NCBI GenBank assembly: GCA_031254225.1
Contig: JAIRUU010000078.1
Coordinates: forward strand, 1-9,190
Length of the DNA: 9,190 nt
Source: Candidatus Elusimicrobium euhamitermitis
GTDB lineage: Bacteria; Elusimicrobiota; Elusimicrobia; Elusimicrobiales; Elusimicrobiaceae
Direction: 5' to 3'
Made by a program: the position numbers and the translations under genes. Below the pieces are notes generated by a model that was not told where the DNA came from, searched no databases, and worked only from the letters and a program-made list of their open reading frames with translations. Shown piece by piece: positions 1 to 5,716 of this stretch (its first letter is position 1; every line of letters begins with the position of its first letter).

Positions 1-898
1 TGCCTACCATATTGTTTACGCTGGCCCAGTAAAGCGCGCTTTCGCCAGCTTTATTGCGCGCGTTTACGTCCGCGCCTTTGTCAAGCAGATACGCGGCCGC
101 GTCCGGTTTTCCGTAACGCGCTGCGCCTATGAGCGGCGTGGAGCCGTCCGCGACCGCCGCGTCCAAATCCGCCTTGTAGCCGACGAGCCGTTTTACCATA
201 TCCAAATCTCCCATGCTGGCCGCCATGTAAAGCGGCGTAAAGCCGCGAGGGTCTTTAATATTAGGGGTTATGCCGCTTTGCAGCATTGCGGCCACGCCGG
301 GCATATTTCCGTGCGCGACAAAATTTAACAGATTATTCGCGCTCGCGCCCGCAGTGGCGCCGCGGGAAATAAGACGGTCAATCCAAACCGTATTTTTATT
401 TTCAACCGCCAGCAGCAGCGGCGTAACGCCGTAATTGCTGACGGCGTTTAAATTTGCGCCGCCGGCTATTAAAAATTCAATCATAGTGTCGTTGTTTGAA
501 CGGACGGCCGTCATAATCGGCGTTTCGCCGGTGTTGGGGTTGGGCATATTTATGTCCGCGCCCATGCTGTAAAGCAGCTGCGCGGCGTCAATATTATCAT
601 AACGCACGGCGGCGTTCATCAGCGTTTCGCCCTGGCGGTTAAAAGCGTTGGCGTCTTTTAAGTTTTTTACTTTGAGCGCAAAAGTGTCGTAATCTTTTTT
701 CTTTAAAAGTTCAATGCCTTCGTCAACAATATCCAGCGCCGTCCGCGGCGCCGCGGTAATAGCGTCAGGCGGCGTCCGCCCGCCGGAAGACGCGGCGTTT
801 AGATTAAGAAATGTATAAACCGCCACCGCGCACAAAGGAACCGCCGTGATGAGCGCGACGGTAAGAAAAAGATGTTTCTGGACAAATGTTTTAAGCAT
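1..898 (-). CDS. Membrane-anchored ankyrin-repeat protein (3' end beyond the window)
   Basis: The gene starts at ATG 898-896 and stays open for 299 codons to the window edge, so the C-terminus is missing. A short basic start (MLKTFVQKH) is followed by one hydrophobic segment at about residues 10-31, read as a signal anchor or single transmembrane helix. A linker (about 35-85) leads to tandem ankyrin repeats of about 33 residues at roughly 88-120, 122-154, 155-187, 187-217 (degenerate), 217-250, 250-282 and 283 onward. Typical repeat signatures visible are GETPIMTAV, GVTPLLLAV, GFTPLYMAA, GSTPLIGAA and GADVNARN. Ankyrin repeats bind proteins; the partner cannot be told. With this topology the repeats would probably face the periplasm, although an inverted orientation is possible. 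It lies 38 bp downstream of rnc on the same strand and may be read through from it. No Shine-Dalgarno motif is seen in the A/T-rich leader. The fold call is secure; the function is unknown. Confidence 0.9.
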   Translation of the reverse strand, partial: MLKTFVQKHLFLTVALITAVPLCAVAVYTFLNLNAASSGGRTPPDAITAAPRTALDIVDEGIELLKKKDYDTFALKVKNLKDANAFNRQGETLMNAAVRYDNIDAAQLLYSMGADINMPNPNTGETPIMTAVRSNNDTMIEFLIAGGANLNAVSNYGVTPLLLAVENKNTVWIDRLISRGATAGASANNLLNFVAHGNMPGVAAMLQSGITPNIKDPRGFTPLYMAASMGDLDMVKRLVGYKADLDAAVADGSTPLIGAARYGKPDAAAYLLDKGADVNARNKAGESALYWASVNNMVG

Positions 899-936
899 AT
901 TTATTTAAATTATTTTTTAAATTTATACAAACAGGT

Positions 937-1602
937 TTAAACGCGCAGGTTATCCAAGGCGTTTTTGGCGGCGTCCTGCTCGGCTAATTTTTTGTTTTTG
1001 CCTTTGCCCTGCGCCAGTTCTTTTTTGCCGGCGGAAACGGCGACGGTAAAAATTTTGTCGTGCTCGGGCCCCACCGTCTGGGTCACTTCATAATGCGGGA
1101 CCGTTTTATAAGTTTTCTGCGCGTATTCCTGCAGCCTGCTTTTCCAGTCCTCGCCGGTACGGTCGTTTTCATGCGCGGTTATCAAACCGTCCACTATTCT
1201 CTTTGCTTCGGCGTAGCCGCCGTCAAGATAAACAGCGCCGATAAGCGCTTCCATGGCGTTGGAAAGTATGCTTTCCCGCGCCCGCCCGCCGGTGGCTTCT
1301 TCCCCCGCGCCCAGGTTTAAAAATTTGCCTAGCCCTAAACCATACGCCCACAAAAACAAATTTTTGCGCGAAACTACGGAAGACTTAACTTTAGAAAGCA
1401 CCCCCTCTTCAACCCCCGGGCGGCAGCGGTAAATATAGTCCGCCGCGGCAAGCCCGAGAACGCTGTCCCCGAGGAATTCCAGCCTTTCGTTATGCTTAAC
1501 GCGCCTTTTTTCCCCGGCGTACGATTTATGAGTGAGTGCTTCCTTAATTAATTCTTTATCGTGAAACGTGTAATTGATTATTTCTTCAATATCACCGTAC
1601 AC
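937..1602 (-). CDS. rnc: Ribonuclease III
   Basis: A 221-residue double-strand-specific endoribonuclease of normal family length, expected to process rRNA precursors and structured mRNAs in the cytoplasm. The RNase III domain (about 1-145) carries the signature HNERLEFLGDSVLGL with E39, E42 and D46. The second metal-site stretch is SILSNAMEALIGAVYLDGG, with E118 kept, but the usual Asp of this motif is Asn115. A double-stranded RNA-binding domain follows (about 153-220), with SRLQEYAQK, VPHYEV and the basic helix GKGKNKKLAEQDAAKNAL. The start is GTG (1602-1600), three bases after the acpP stop; no better ATG or Shine-Dalgarno is present, so translation is probably coupled to acpP. It is the last gene of the DUF177-rpmF-plsX-fabG-acpP-rnc series. 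Identity is very secure; only full catalytic competence is open because of Asn115. Confidence 0.97.
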   Translation of the reverse strand: MYGDIEEIINYTFHDKELIKEALTHKSYAGEKRRVKHNERLEFLGDSVLGLAAADYIYRCRPGVEEGVLSKVKSSVVSRKNLFLWAYGLGLGKFLNLGAGEEATGGRARESILSNAMEALIGAVYLDGGYAEAKRIVDGLITAHENDRTGEDWKSRLQEYAQKTYKTVPHYEVTQTVGPEHDKIFTVAVSAGKKELAQGKGKNKKLAEQDAAKNALDNLRV

Positions 1603-1605
1603 AAT

Positions 1606-1851
1606 TTATTTTTTGGCGGTGGCTTTAATATGCTCTATAGCTTCGCCCACGGTTTTAATTTTTTCGGCTTTTTCGTCGGGAATTTCAATGTCAAATTCTT
1701 CTTCCAAAGCCATGATAAGTTCAACCGTGTCCAGTGAATCCGCGCCCAAATCGTTTACGAACTGGGCTTCCGGTTTTACCTGGTCAGCTTCCACGCCAAG
1801 CTGCTCCATGATTATATTTTTTACTCTCTCTTCAACATTTTCTACAGCCAT
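1606..1851 (-). CDS. acpP: Acyl carrier protein
   Basis: An 81-residue acidic protein of the usual ACP size. It carries the growing fatty-acyl chain as a thioester on 4'-phosphopantetheine. The prosthetic group attaches to Ser39 in the motif NDLGADSLDTVELIMALEE, and the flanking acidic helix II (EEEFDIEIPDEKAEKIKTV) is the surface recognised by fatty acid synthase enzymes and by PlsX. It begins 20 bases after the fabG stop and has the best Shine-Dalgarno in the cluster (GGAGGT), consistent with the very high ACP level cells need. rnc begins 3 bases downstream. No unusual residues are seen. Confidence 0.98.
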   Translation of the reverse strand: MAVENVEERVKNIIMEQLGVEADQVKPEAQFVNDLGADSLDTVELIMALEEEFDIEIPDEKAEKIKTVGEAIEHIKATAKK

Positions 1852-1856
1852 TGTAG

Positions 1857-1862
1857 ACCTCC
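1857..1862 (-). promoter_or_regulatory. Strong Shine-Dalgarno of acpP
   Basis: On the minus strand GGAGGT lies five bases before the acpP ATG (1851-1849). It fixes the start codon. It also stands out because several other starts in the window have no recognisable ribosome binding site. Confidence 0.85.
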
Positions 1863-1871
1863 GTCTATATA

Positions 1872-2606
1872 CTATATGTATAAACCACCGTTAACGGCTA
1901 AAATCTGCCCCGTTATATAGGAAGCATCTTCGCCGGCCAAAAACAATATTGCTTTGGCGATGTCCTGCGCACTTCCAAATCTCTTTAAAGGTATTGCGTT
2001 AAGCAGCGCGTCTTTAACTTCCGGCTTAAACTCCTGCGTCATGCCCGTCTCAACAAAACCCGGGGCCACGGCGTTTACCCTGATGTTTCTGGAGGCAAAC
2101 TCCTTGGCCAGAGTTTTTGTAATGCCTATAAGGCCGGCTTTTGAGGCGCTGTAATTAACCTGCCCCGCGTTGCCCGTCTGCCCTACTATGGAAGTTAAAT
2201 TGATTATGCTGCCGCCGCGTTGTTTCATCATATATTTTAACACGGCTTTGCTGGCAAAAAACGCGCCTTTTAAATTTATGTCCAGCACAAGGTCCCAGTC
2301 TTTTTCCGTCAGACGCAGGGCAAGGTTATCCCTTGTAATGCCCGCGTTGTTGACCAGCACGTCCGCGCCGCCCAGAAATTCAACGGCCGCGTCTATAAAA
2401 TTCTGCGCGTCTTCAACTTTGCTAATGTCCGCAAACCGCGTATAAACTTTTACGCCGTAAGACAAAAGTTTTTCTTTGGCTTTGGCAAGCTCGTCCTCTT
2501 CCACCGCGCATATGGCTATGTTCGCGCCCAGGGAAGCAAAAAGTTCCGCCGTGCACAGCCCTATTCCCCTTCCGCCGCCGGTTATGATTACGTTTTTATT
2601 TTTCAT
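1872..2606 (-). CDS. fabG: 3-oxoacyl-ACP reductase (beta-ketoacyl-ACP reductase)
   Basis: A 244-residue classical short-chain dehydrogenase/reductase that reduces 3-oxoacyl-ACP to 3-hydroxyacyl-ACP with NADPH in fatty acid elongation. Visible motifs in order: the Rossmann glycine motif TGGGRGIG (9-16), the structural NNAG (86-89), catalytic Asn111, Ser139 in LTSIVG, and Tyr152/Lys156 in NYSASKAG. The C-terminal VAPGFVETGM and ITGQILAVNGGLYI stretches are typical of FabG. Its ATG overlaps the plsX stop by four bases (ATGA), implying translational coupling. Its neighbour acpP encodes the carrier of its substrate. SDR proteins are diverse, but the genomic context and the complete N-S-Y-K tetrad make FabG by far the best call. 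Confidence 0.97.
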   Translation of the reverse strand: MKNKNVIITGGGRGIGLCTAELFASLGANIAICAVEEDELAKAKEKLLSYGVKVYTRFADISKVEDAQNFIDAAVEFLGGADVLVNNAGITRDNLALRLTEKDWDLVLDINLKGAFFASKAVLKYMMKQRGGSIINLTSIVGQTGNAGQVNYSASKAGLIGITKTLAKEFASRNIRVNAVAPGFVETGMTQEFKPEVKDALLNAIPLKRFGSAQDIAKAILFLAGEDASYITGQILAVNGGLYI

Positions 2607-3631
2607 TTCTCAGCTTCCAGTTTTTCAAAAGTTTCTTTATACCCGGCCAAATGTTCTTTAATTTCGCGGACAAAACCGCTTTCAACAAGTTTTTTTGCCG
2701 TCTTAACGGCGTTAAAAATAGCTTTCTGGCCGGATTTGCCGTGGGAAACTAAAGCCACGCCGTCTATGCCCAAAAGCGGCGCGCCGCCGGCCATATCGGG
2801 GTCCGTCACTTTTTTAATATTCATCAGAGAGGGTTTTGCAAGCCACATGCCCAGCAGCGCAAGCGGGTTTTTGGAAACCTCTCTTTTAATCATAGTAAAA
2901 AGACCTTTGGCCAGCCCCTCGGCAAGTTTTAAAGCTATATTGCCCGTAAACCCGTCCGTTACCGCGACGTCCGCCGTGCCCGCCGGAATGTCCCGCCCCT
3001 CAATGTTGCCTATAAAATTTATGCCCAGATTTTTAAGGTGCGGGTAAGTCTTTTTTACCAAATCATTGCCTTTGCCCTCTTCTTCCCCTATGGACAAAAG
3101 GCCCACTTTCGGCTTTTTTACGCCGTAAATTTTAGAAGCGTAAATTGAACCCATTACCGCGAACTGCATTAAATGCTGCGGTTTGCATTCCGTGTTCGCG
3201 CCCGCGTCAAGAAGCAGCGTAAGCCCGCCGTTAATATGCGGCAGCGGCGCGCCTATTGCCGGCCTTAAAACGCCTTCAATGCGGCCGATTTTCATCAGCG
3301 CGGCCACCATAGTGGCTCCTGAATTTCCGGCGGAAATAAAAGCGTCCGCTTTGCCTTCTTTCACAAGCTGCGCGGCGACCACGACGCTTGCGCCTTTTTT
3401 GGACCTGCATTCTTTGGCCGGGTCCGCGTCCATGTCAACAATCTCCGGCGCGTGGACGACGGATAAACCTTTTACGCCGCTTAAATTAAGCGCGGATATT
3501 TTTGCGTTTAAAATCTTTTCGTCGCCCGCCAGAATGACTTCGCAGCCGAGAGTATTGACGGCCTGCGCGGCGCCCAAAACATTAGGCTCCGCGCCAAAAT
3601 CACCGCCGGCCGCGTCTAAAGCTATTCTCAT
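2603..3631 (-). CDS. plsX: Phosphate acyltransferase PlsX
   Basis: A 342-residue peripheral membrane enzyme that converts acyl-ACP and phosphate to acyl-phosphate, the acyl donor for PlsY in phosphatidic acid synthesis. Family hallmarks: the N-terminal IALDAAGGDFGAEPNVLGA, the central ISAGNSGATMVAALMKIGRI with RPAIGAPLP, the NTECKPQHLMQFAVMG region and the C-terminal ADVAVTDGFTGNIALKLAEG. Length is normal. It starts 6 bases after the rpmF stop and overlaps fabG by four bases. This places the route from ACP-bound chains to phospholipid in one transcript with the ACP gene itself. PlsX and FabG being adjacent without FabH or FabD between them is a condensed form of the common cluster. Confidence 0.97.
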   Translation of the reverse strand: MRIALDAAGGDFGAEPNVLGAAQAVNTLGCEVILAGDEKILNAKISALNLSGVKGLSVVHAPEIVDMDADPAKECRSKKGASVVVAAQLVKEGKADAFISAGNSGATMVAALMKIGRIEGVLRPAIGAPLPHINGGLTLLLDAGANTECKPQHLMQFAVMGSIYASKIYGVKKPKVGLLSIGEEEGKGNDLVKKTYPHLKNLGINFIGNIEGRDIPAGTADVAVTDGFTGNIALKLAEGLAKGLFTMIKREVSKNPLALLGMWLAKPSLMNIKKVTDPDMAGGAPLLGIDGVALVSHGKSGQKAIFNAVKTAKKLVESGFVREIKEHLAGYKETFEKLEAEK

Positions 3632-3637
3632 AAAAAA

Positions 3638-3844
3638 CTACTTTTTTTCTTCCGGTTTTTCTTTTTTGGCAACGGCTTTTACCACTTTGTCTTTATAAAA
3701 ACCGCAGGCAGGGCAAATGTTGTGGGGCTTTCTCATTGCGCCGCAGTTTGAGCAGGCCACCAGCGTCACCGGCTCCAGCTTGGAATTTTTGGAACGTCTT
3801 AAATCTCTTCTTGAGCGGGTATGTTTTCTCTTCGGATTAGGCAT
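3638..3844 (-). CDS. rpmF: 50S ribosomal protein L32
   Basis: A 68-residue basic protein of the large ribosomal subunit. The N-terminus MPNPKRKHTRSRRDLRRSKN is the standard L32 start. A zinc-ribbon follows with four cysteines at 31, 34, 44 and 47 (CSNC and CPAC), so this is the zinc-binding form. The tail (about 51-68) is an extra Lys/Glu-rich extension, making the protein slightly longer than the usual 56-60 residues. It sits between DUF177 and plsX, the arrangement seen in very many bacteria. Its start is supported by a clear AAGGAG motif. Confidence 0.97.
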   Translation of the reverse strand: MPNPKRKHTRSRRDLRRSKNSKLEPVTLVACSNCGAMRKPHNICPACGFYKDKVVKAVAKKEKPEEKK

Positions 3845-3851
3845 TTTACAA

Positions 3852-3857
3852 CTCCTT
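3852..3857 (-). promoter_or_regulatory. Shine-Dalgarno of rpmF
   Basis: AAGGAG on the minus strand lies seven bases before the rpmF ATG, within the 15-base gap after the DUF177 stop. It confirms the rpmF start. Confidence 0.8.
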
Positions 3858-3859
3858 AA

Positions 3860-4339
3860 TTATTTTAAATTCTTAAGAGCGGCGAACGGGCTGAAAGCTT
3901 CCTCTTTACAGCCGCAGTTCTGCTCGTTTTTATTTTTGCCGCAGACGGCGCATAAACCTTTGCAGGTTTCTTTGCAGACGGGCGCTATATTTTCCGTAAG
4001 CGCGAGCGCGGTTGTTGCTTCATACATTATATCAATTATTTCCGCTTTTATGGGCGGCGCCAGCTCAAATTCCTCGTGAAACGGCGCGTCAAAAAATTCC
4101 AGGCACCGGCCGCAGCGCAGCCGCGCCGCGCCGTCAATTTCCCCCGTTACCAAAATCTCTTTCTGTCCAACGGAAAAATTCAGTTTGAGGCTTACTTTTA
4201 AAATTTTATTCGGCTCCGACAAAATATTTTCAAAATTTTTCGGCGCCAGTTTCGCGCTGCACTGCAGGCCTTTCATGCGGACGATATCCGCGGTTTTAAA
4301 AATTAAATCAGAAGGAACGTCGTAATCTGTATAACTCAT
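3860..4339 (-). CDS. DUF177 (YceD-like) protein with Cys-rich C-terminus
   Basis: A 159-residue member of the DUF177/YceD family, almost always encoded beside rpmF and linked in the literature to 23S rRNA accumulation or large-subunit assembly. The exact biochemical role is not established. The family core is LRCGRCLEFFDAPFHEEFEL, with a CxxC pair at C76/C79. The C-terminal metal-binding-like motif has C122, C126, C130, C133, C142 and C144 (PVCKETCKGLCAVCGK, then NCGC). The last residues SPFAALKNLK resemble the usual DUF177 end. No Shine-Dalgarno precedes the ATG, and an A/T-rich TAAAATATATAA stretch lies directly in front of it. It is the first gene of the cluster after the large hairpin element. 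Family assignment is strong. Confidence 0.92.
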   Translation of the reverse strand: MSYTDYDVPSDLIFKTADIVRMKGLQCSAKLAPKNFENILSEPNKILKVSLKLNFSVGQKEILVTGEIDGAARLRCGRCLEFFDAPFHEEFELAPPIKAEIIDIMYEATTALALTENIAPVCKETCKGLCAVCGKNKNEQNCGCKEEAFSPFAALKNLK

Positions 4340-4360
4340 TTATATATTTTACAATTTTTG

Positions 4361-4477
4361 AGGGTGTGCAGACATATATAATAAGCCTGCGCAGCCGCCG
4401 ATTTTTACAAAAATCGGCCCTGCCCGCAGGGTTTGGCGAAGCCAAACGCAGGTTTATTATATATGTCTGCACACCCT
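4361..4477. repeat. 117-bp palindromic element: 31-bp inverted arms enclosing three tandem hairpins
   Basis: The arms 4361-4391 and 4447-4477 pair over 31 positions with a single G/T mismatch (4385 with 4453). The 55-base interior holds three hairpins back to back: 4397-4405 with 4410-4418 (ending in a T-run and A-run around ACA), 4418-4422 with 4427-4431 (CCCTG/CAGGG), and 4432-4437 with 4441-4446 (TTTGGC/GCCAAA, loop GAA). Only 4392-4396 is left unpaired. The same fold is available on either DNA strand. It fills most of the 136-bp gap between the S8 protease and DUF177. No T-run follows either end, so it is not a standard intrinsic terminator. Possible identities are a MITE-like or other dispersed palindromic repeat, a structured RNA, or a processed mRNA leader. 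No clear target-site duplication is seen, and there is no second copy in the window. Confidence 0.9.
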
Positions 4478-5690
4478 AGAGTTTAGAGGCGTCGGGTAAA
4501 CCGTAGCCCTGTTTTAGCGGATTGGGCGCGGGGAGGAGGGTTGAAGAGGAAGCCAGCATTTGTTTAACCTGCGCTGGCGAGGGGCTTGCGCCGCCGTTTT
4601 TAAGACGGTAACTTTGTATTGCCAGCGCGGCAAGGCCGCTGACATACGGCGCGGCCAGAGACGTGCCGTCCGCCCACATATAATTGTTGTCCAGCGCGGT
4701 TGTATAAACCGCCGCGCCCGGGGCTATAAAACTTACTTCTTTGCCGTAAGAAGTGTTTGCGTAAGCCGCGTCAAGCGGCGTGGAGGCTGCCACTGCTATA
4801 ACCTCCGGCATATTGCCCGGGAACATAACCTGGTTAAACCCTTCGTTGCCGGCGGGAGCGACTATGGTTATGCCCGCGGCGTAAGCTCTTTTAACGGCGT
4901 CCGCCAAATCCCACTGGCTTGAGGGCACGCCGTAGCTGAGATTTATGACGCTGATTTTGTCCGATGAAGTTTTGTTGTGGTCTATTGCCCAGTTTATAGC
5001 GCTCACAACCTGCACGCTGGACAGAACGCCGCCGCCCGCGTCCGCCTTAGCGCTGTAAACCGTGGCGCCGGGCGCTATTCCTTTGACCTGAACTCCGCGC
5101 GAAATTATTACGCCTATAACGCCGGTGCCGTGCCCGCGCAAATCATAAGGGCCCGTGCCCGTAAAGTCAAGCATCTGCACAGCGCCGTTTTTAAATTCAT
5201 TATGCGCGGAAACGCCGCCGTCTATCACCATTATTATAACGCCCGCGCCGTCAATGCCTCTTGCCTGTGCGGCCTCGGCATTGACTTTATTATAACCCCA
5301 GTTTGCGTAGCCGCCCAAAACGCCGTCGTCGTAACCTATGGAAAAAGGCTCAACGCGGTTTGCCGTGCGCTGTACGTTTATCCCGGGCTGCGGCGTATTG
5401 CCGCCTGGTTTGGTAATAAAATATTGTTTGTCAGGGTCGCGCGCCGTGGCCGCGTTTGCCGTGTTCGGACCGCGCGGCTGGGAGCCGTAAACGCCCGGCT
5501 GCGTTACAAAATAATTATTGCCTGCAACGCGCTGCGCGGCCGCGGGCGGAATGCGTTTATTGCGGCCGTCCGGCGCCGTGATAAAATATTCGGGCCGCGA
5601 GCCGTCGCCCGGGGTTATATACCCCTCTTCAATAGCAAAAAGCGGCTGCGCGCAAGCCAAAATAAAAAACGCGGAAATAATTTTTCTCAT
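4476..5690 (-). CDS. Secreted subtilisin-like serine protease (peptidase family S8)
   Basis: A 404-residue protease with an N-terminal Sec signal peptide (about 1-19, ending QPLFA). The S8 catalytic domain covers about 130-404. The triad is Asp157 (MVIDGG), His187 (RGHGTG) and Ser344 (DGTSLAAP), with the oxyanion-hole Asn282 (PAGNEG), so it should be active. Between signal peptide and catalytic domain lies a Pro/Gly-rich segment with four copies of a short Y(F)(I/V)T-x-PG-type motif, starting near Tyr24, Tyr35, Tyr60 and Tyr90. It may be a propeptide or a surface-binding linker. No C-terminal anchor, barrel or sorting motif follows; the ORF stops right after the usual end of the domain (YGLPDASKL). 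The TAG stop takes two of its bases from the adjacent palindromic element. It starts 26 bases downstream of the CDF exporter gene, probably in the same operon. Substrate unknown. Confidence 0.94.
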   Translation of the reverse strand: MRKIISAFFILACAQPLFAIEEGYITPGDGSRPEYFITAPDGRNKRIPPAAAQRVAGNNYFVTQPGVYGSQPRGPNTANAATARDPDKQYFITKPGGNTPQPGINVQRTANRVEPFSIGYDDGVLGGYANWGYNKVNAEAAQARGIDGAGVIIMVIDGGVSAHNEFKNGAVQMLDFTGTGPYDLRGHGTGVIGVIISRGVQVKGIAPGATVYSAKADAGGGVLSSVQVVSAINWAIDHNKTSSDKISVINLSYGVPSSQWDLADAVKRAYAAGITIVAPAGNEGFNQVMFPGNMPEVIAVAASTPLDAAYANTSYGKEVSFIAPGAAVYTTALDNNYMWADGTSLAAPYVSGLAALAIQSYRLKNGGASPSPAQVKQMLASSSTLLPAPNPLKQGYGLPDASKL

Positions 5691-5716
5691 ATGTGCAAAA
5701 CGGTTTTAAACGATAT

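Noticed and set aside
3183..3698. 171-codon open frame on the plus strand, antisense to plsX
   Set aside because: It is a shadow of the well-conserved plsX reading frame, with no family features and no start signals of its own.
4361..4477. Simple intrinsic terminator of the protease gene
   Set aside because: Neither end is followed by a T-run on the relevant strand, and the three nested hairpins go well beyond a terminator. Some termination or processing role is still possible.
4361..4477. tRNA-like cloverleaf
   Set aside because: The branch count looks similar, but the 31-bp acceptor-like stem, the missing T-loop and anticodon features and the absence of a CCA-type end exclude a tRNA.
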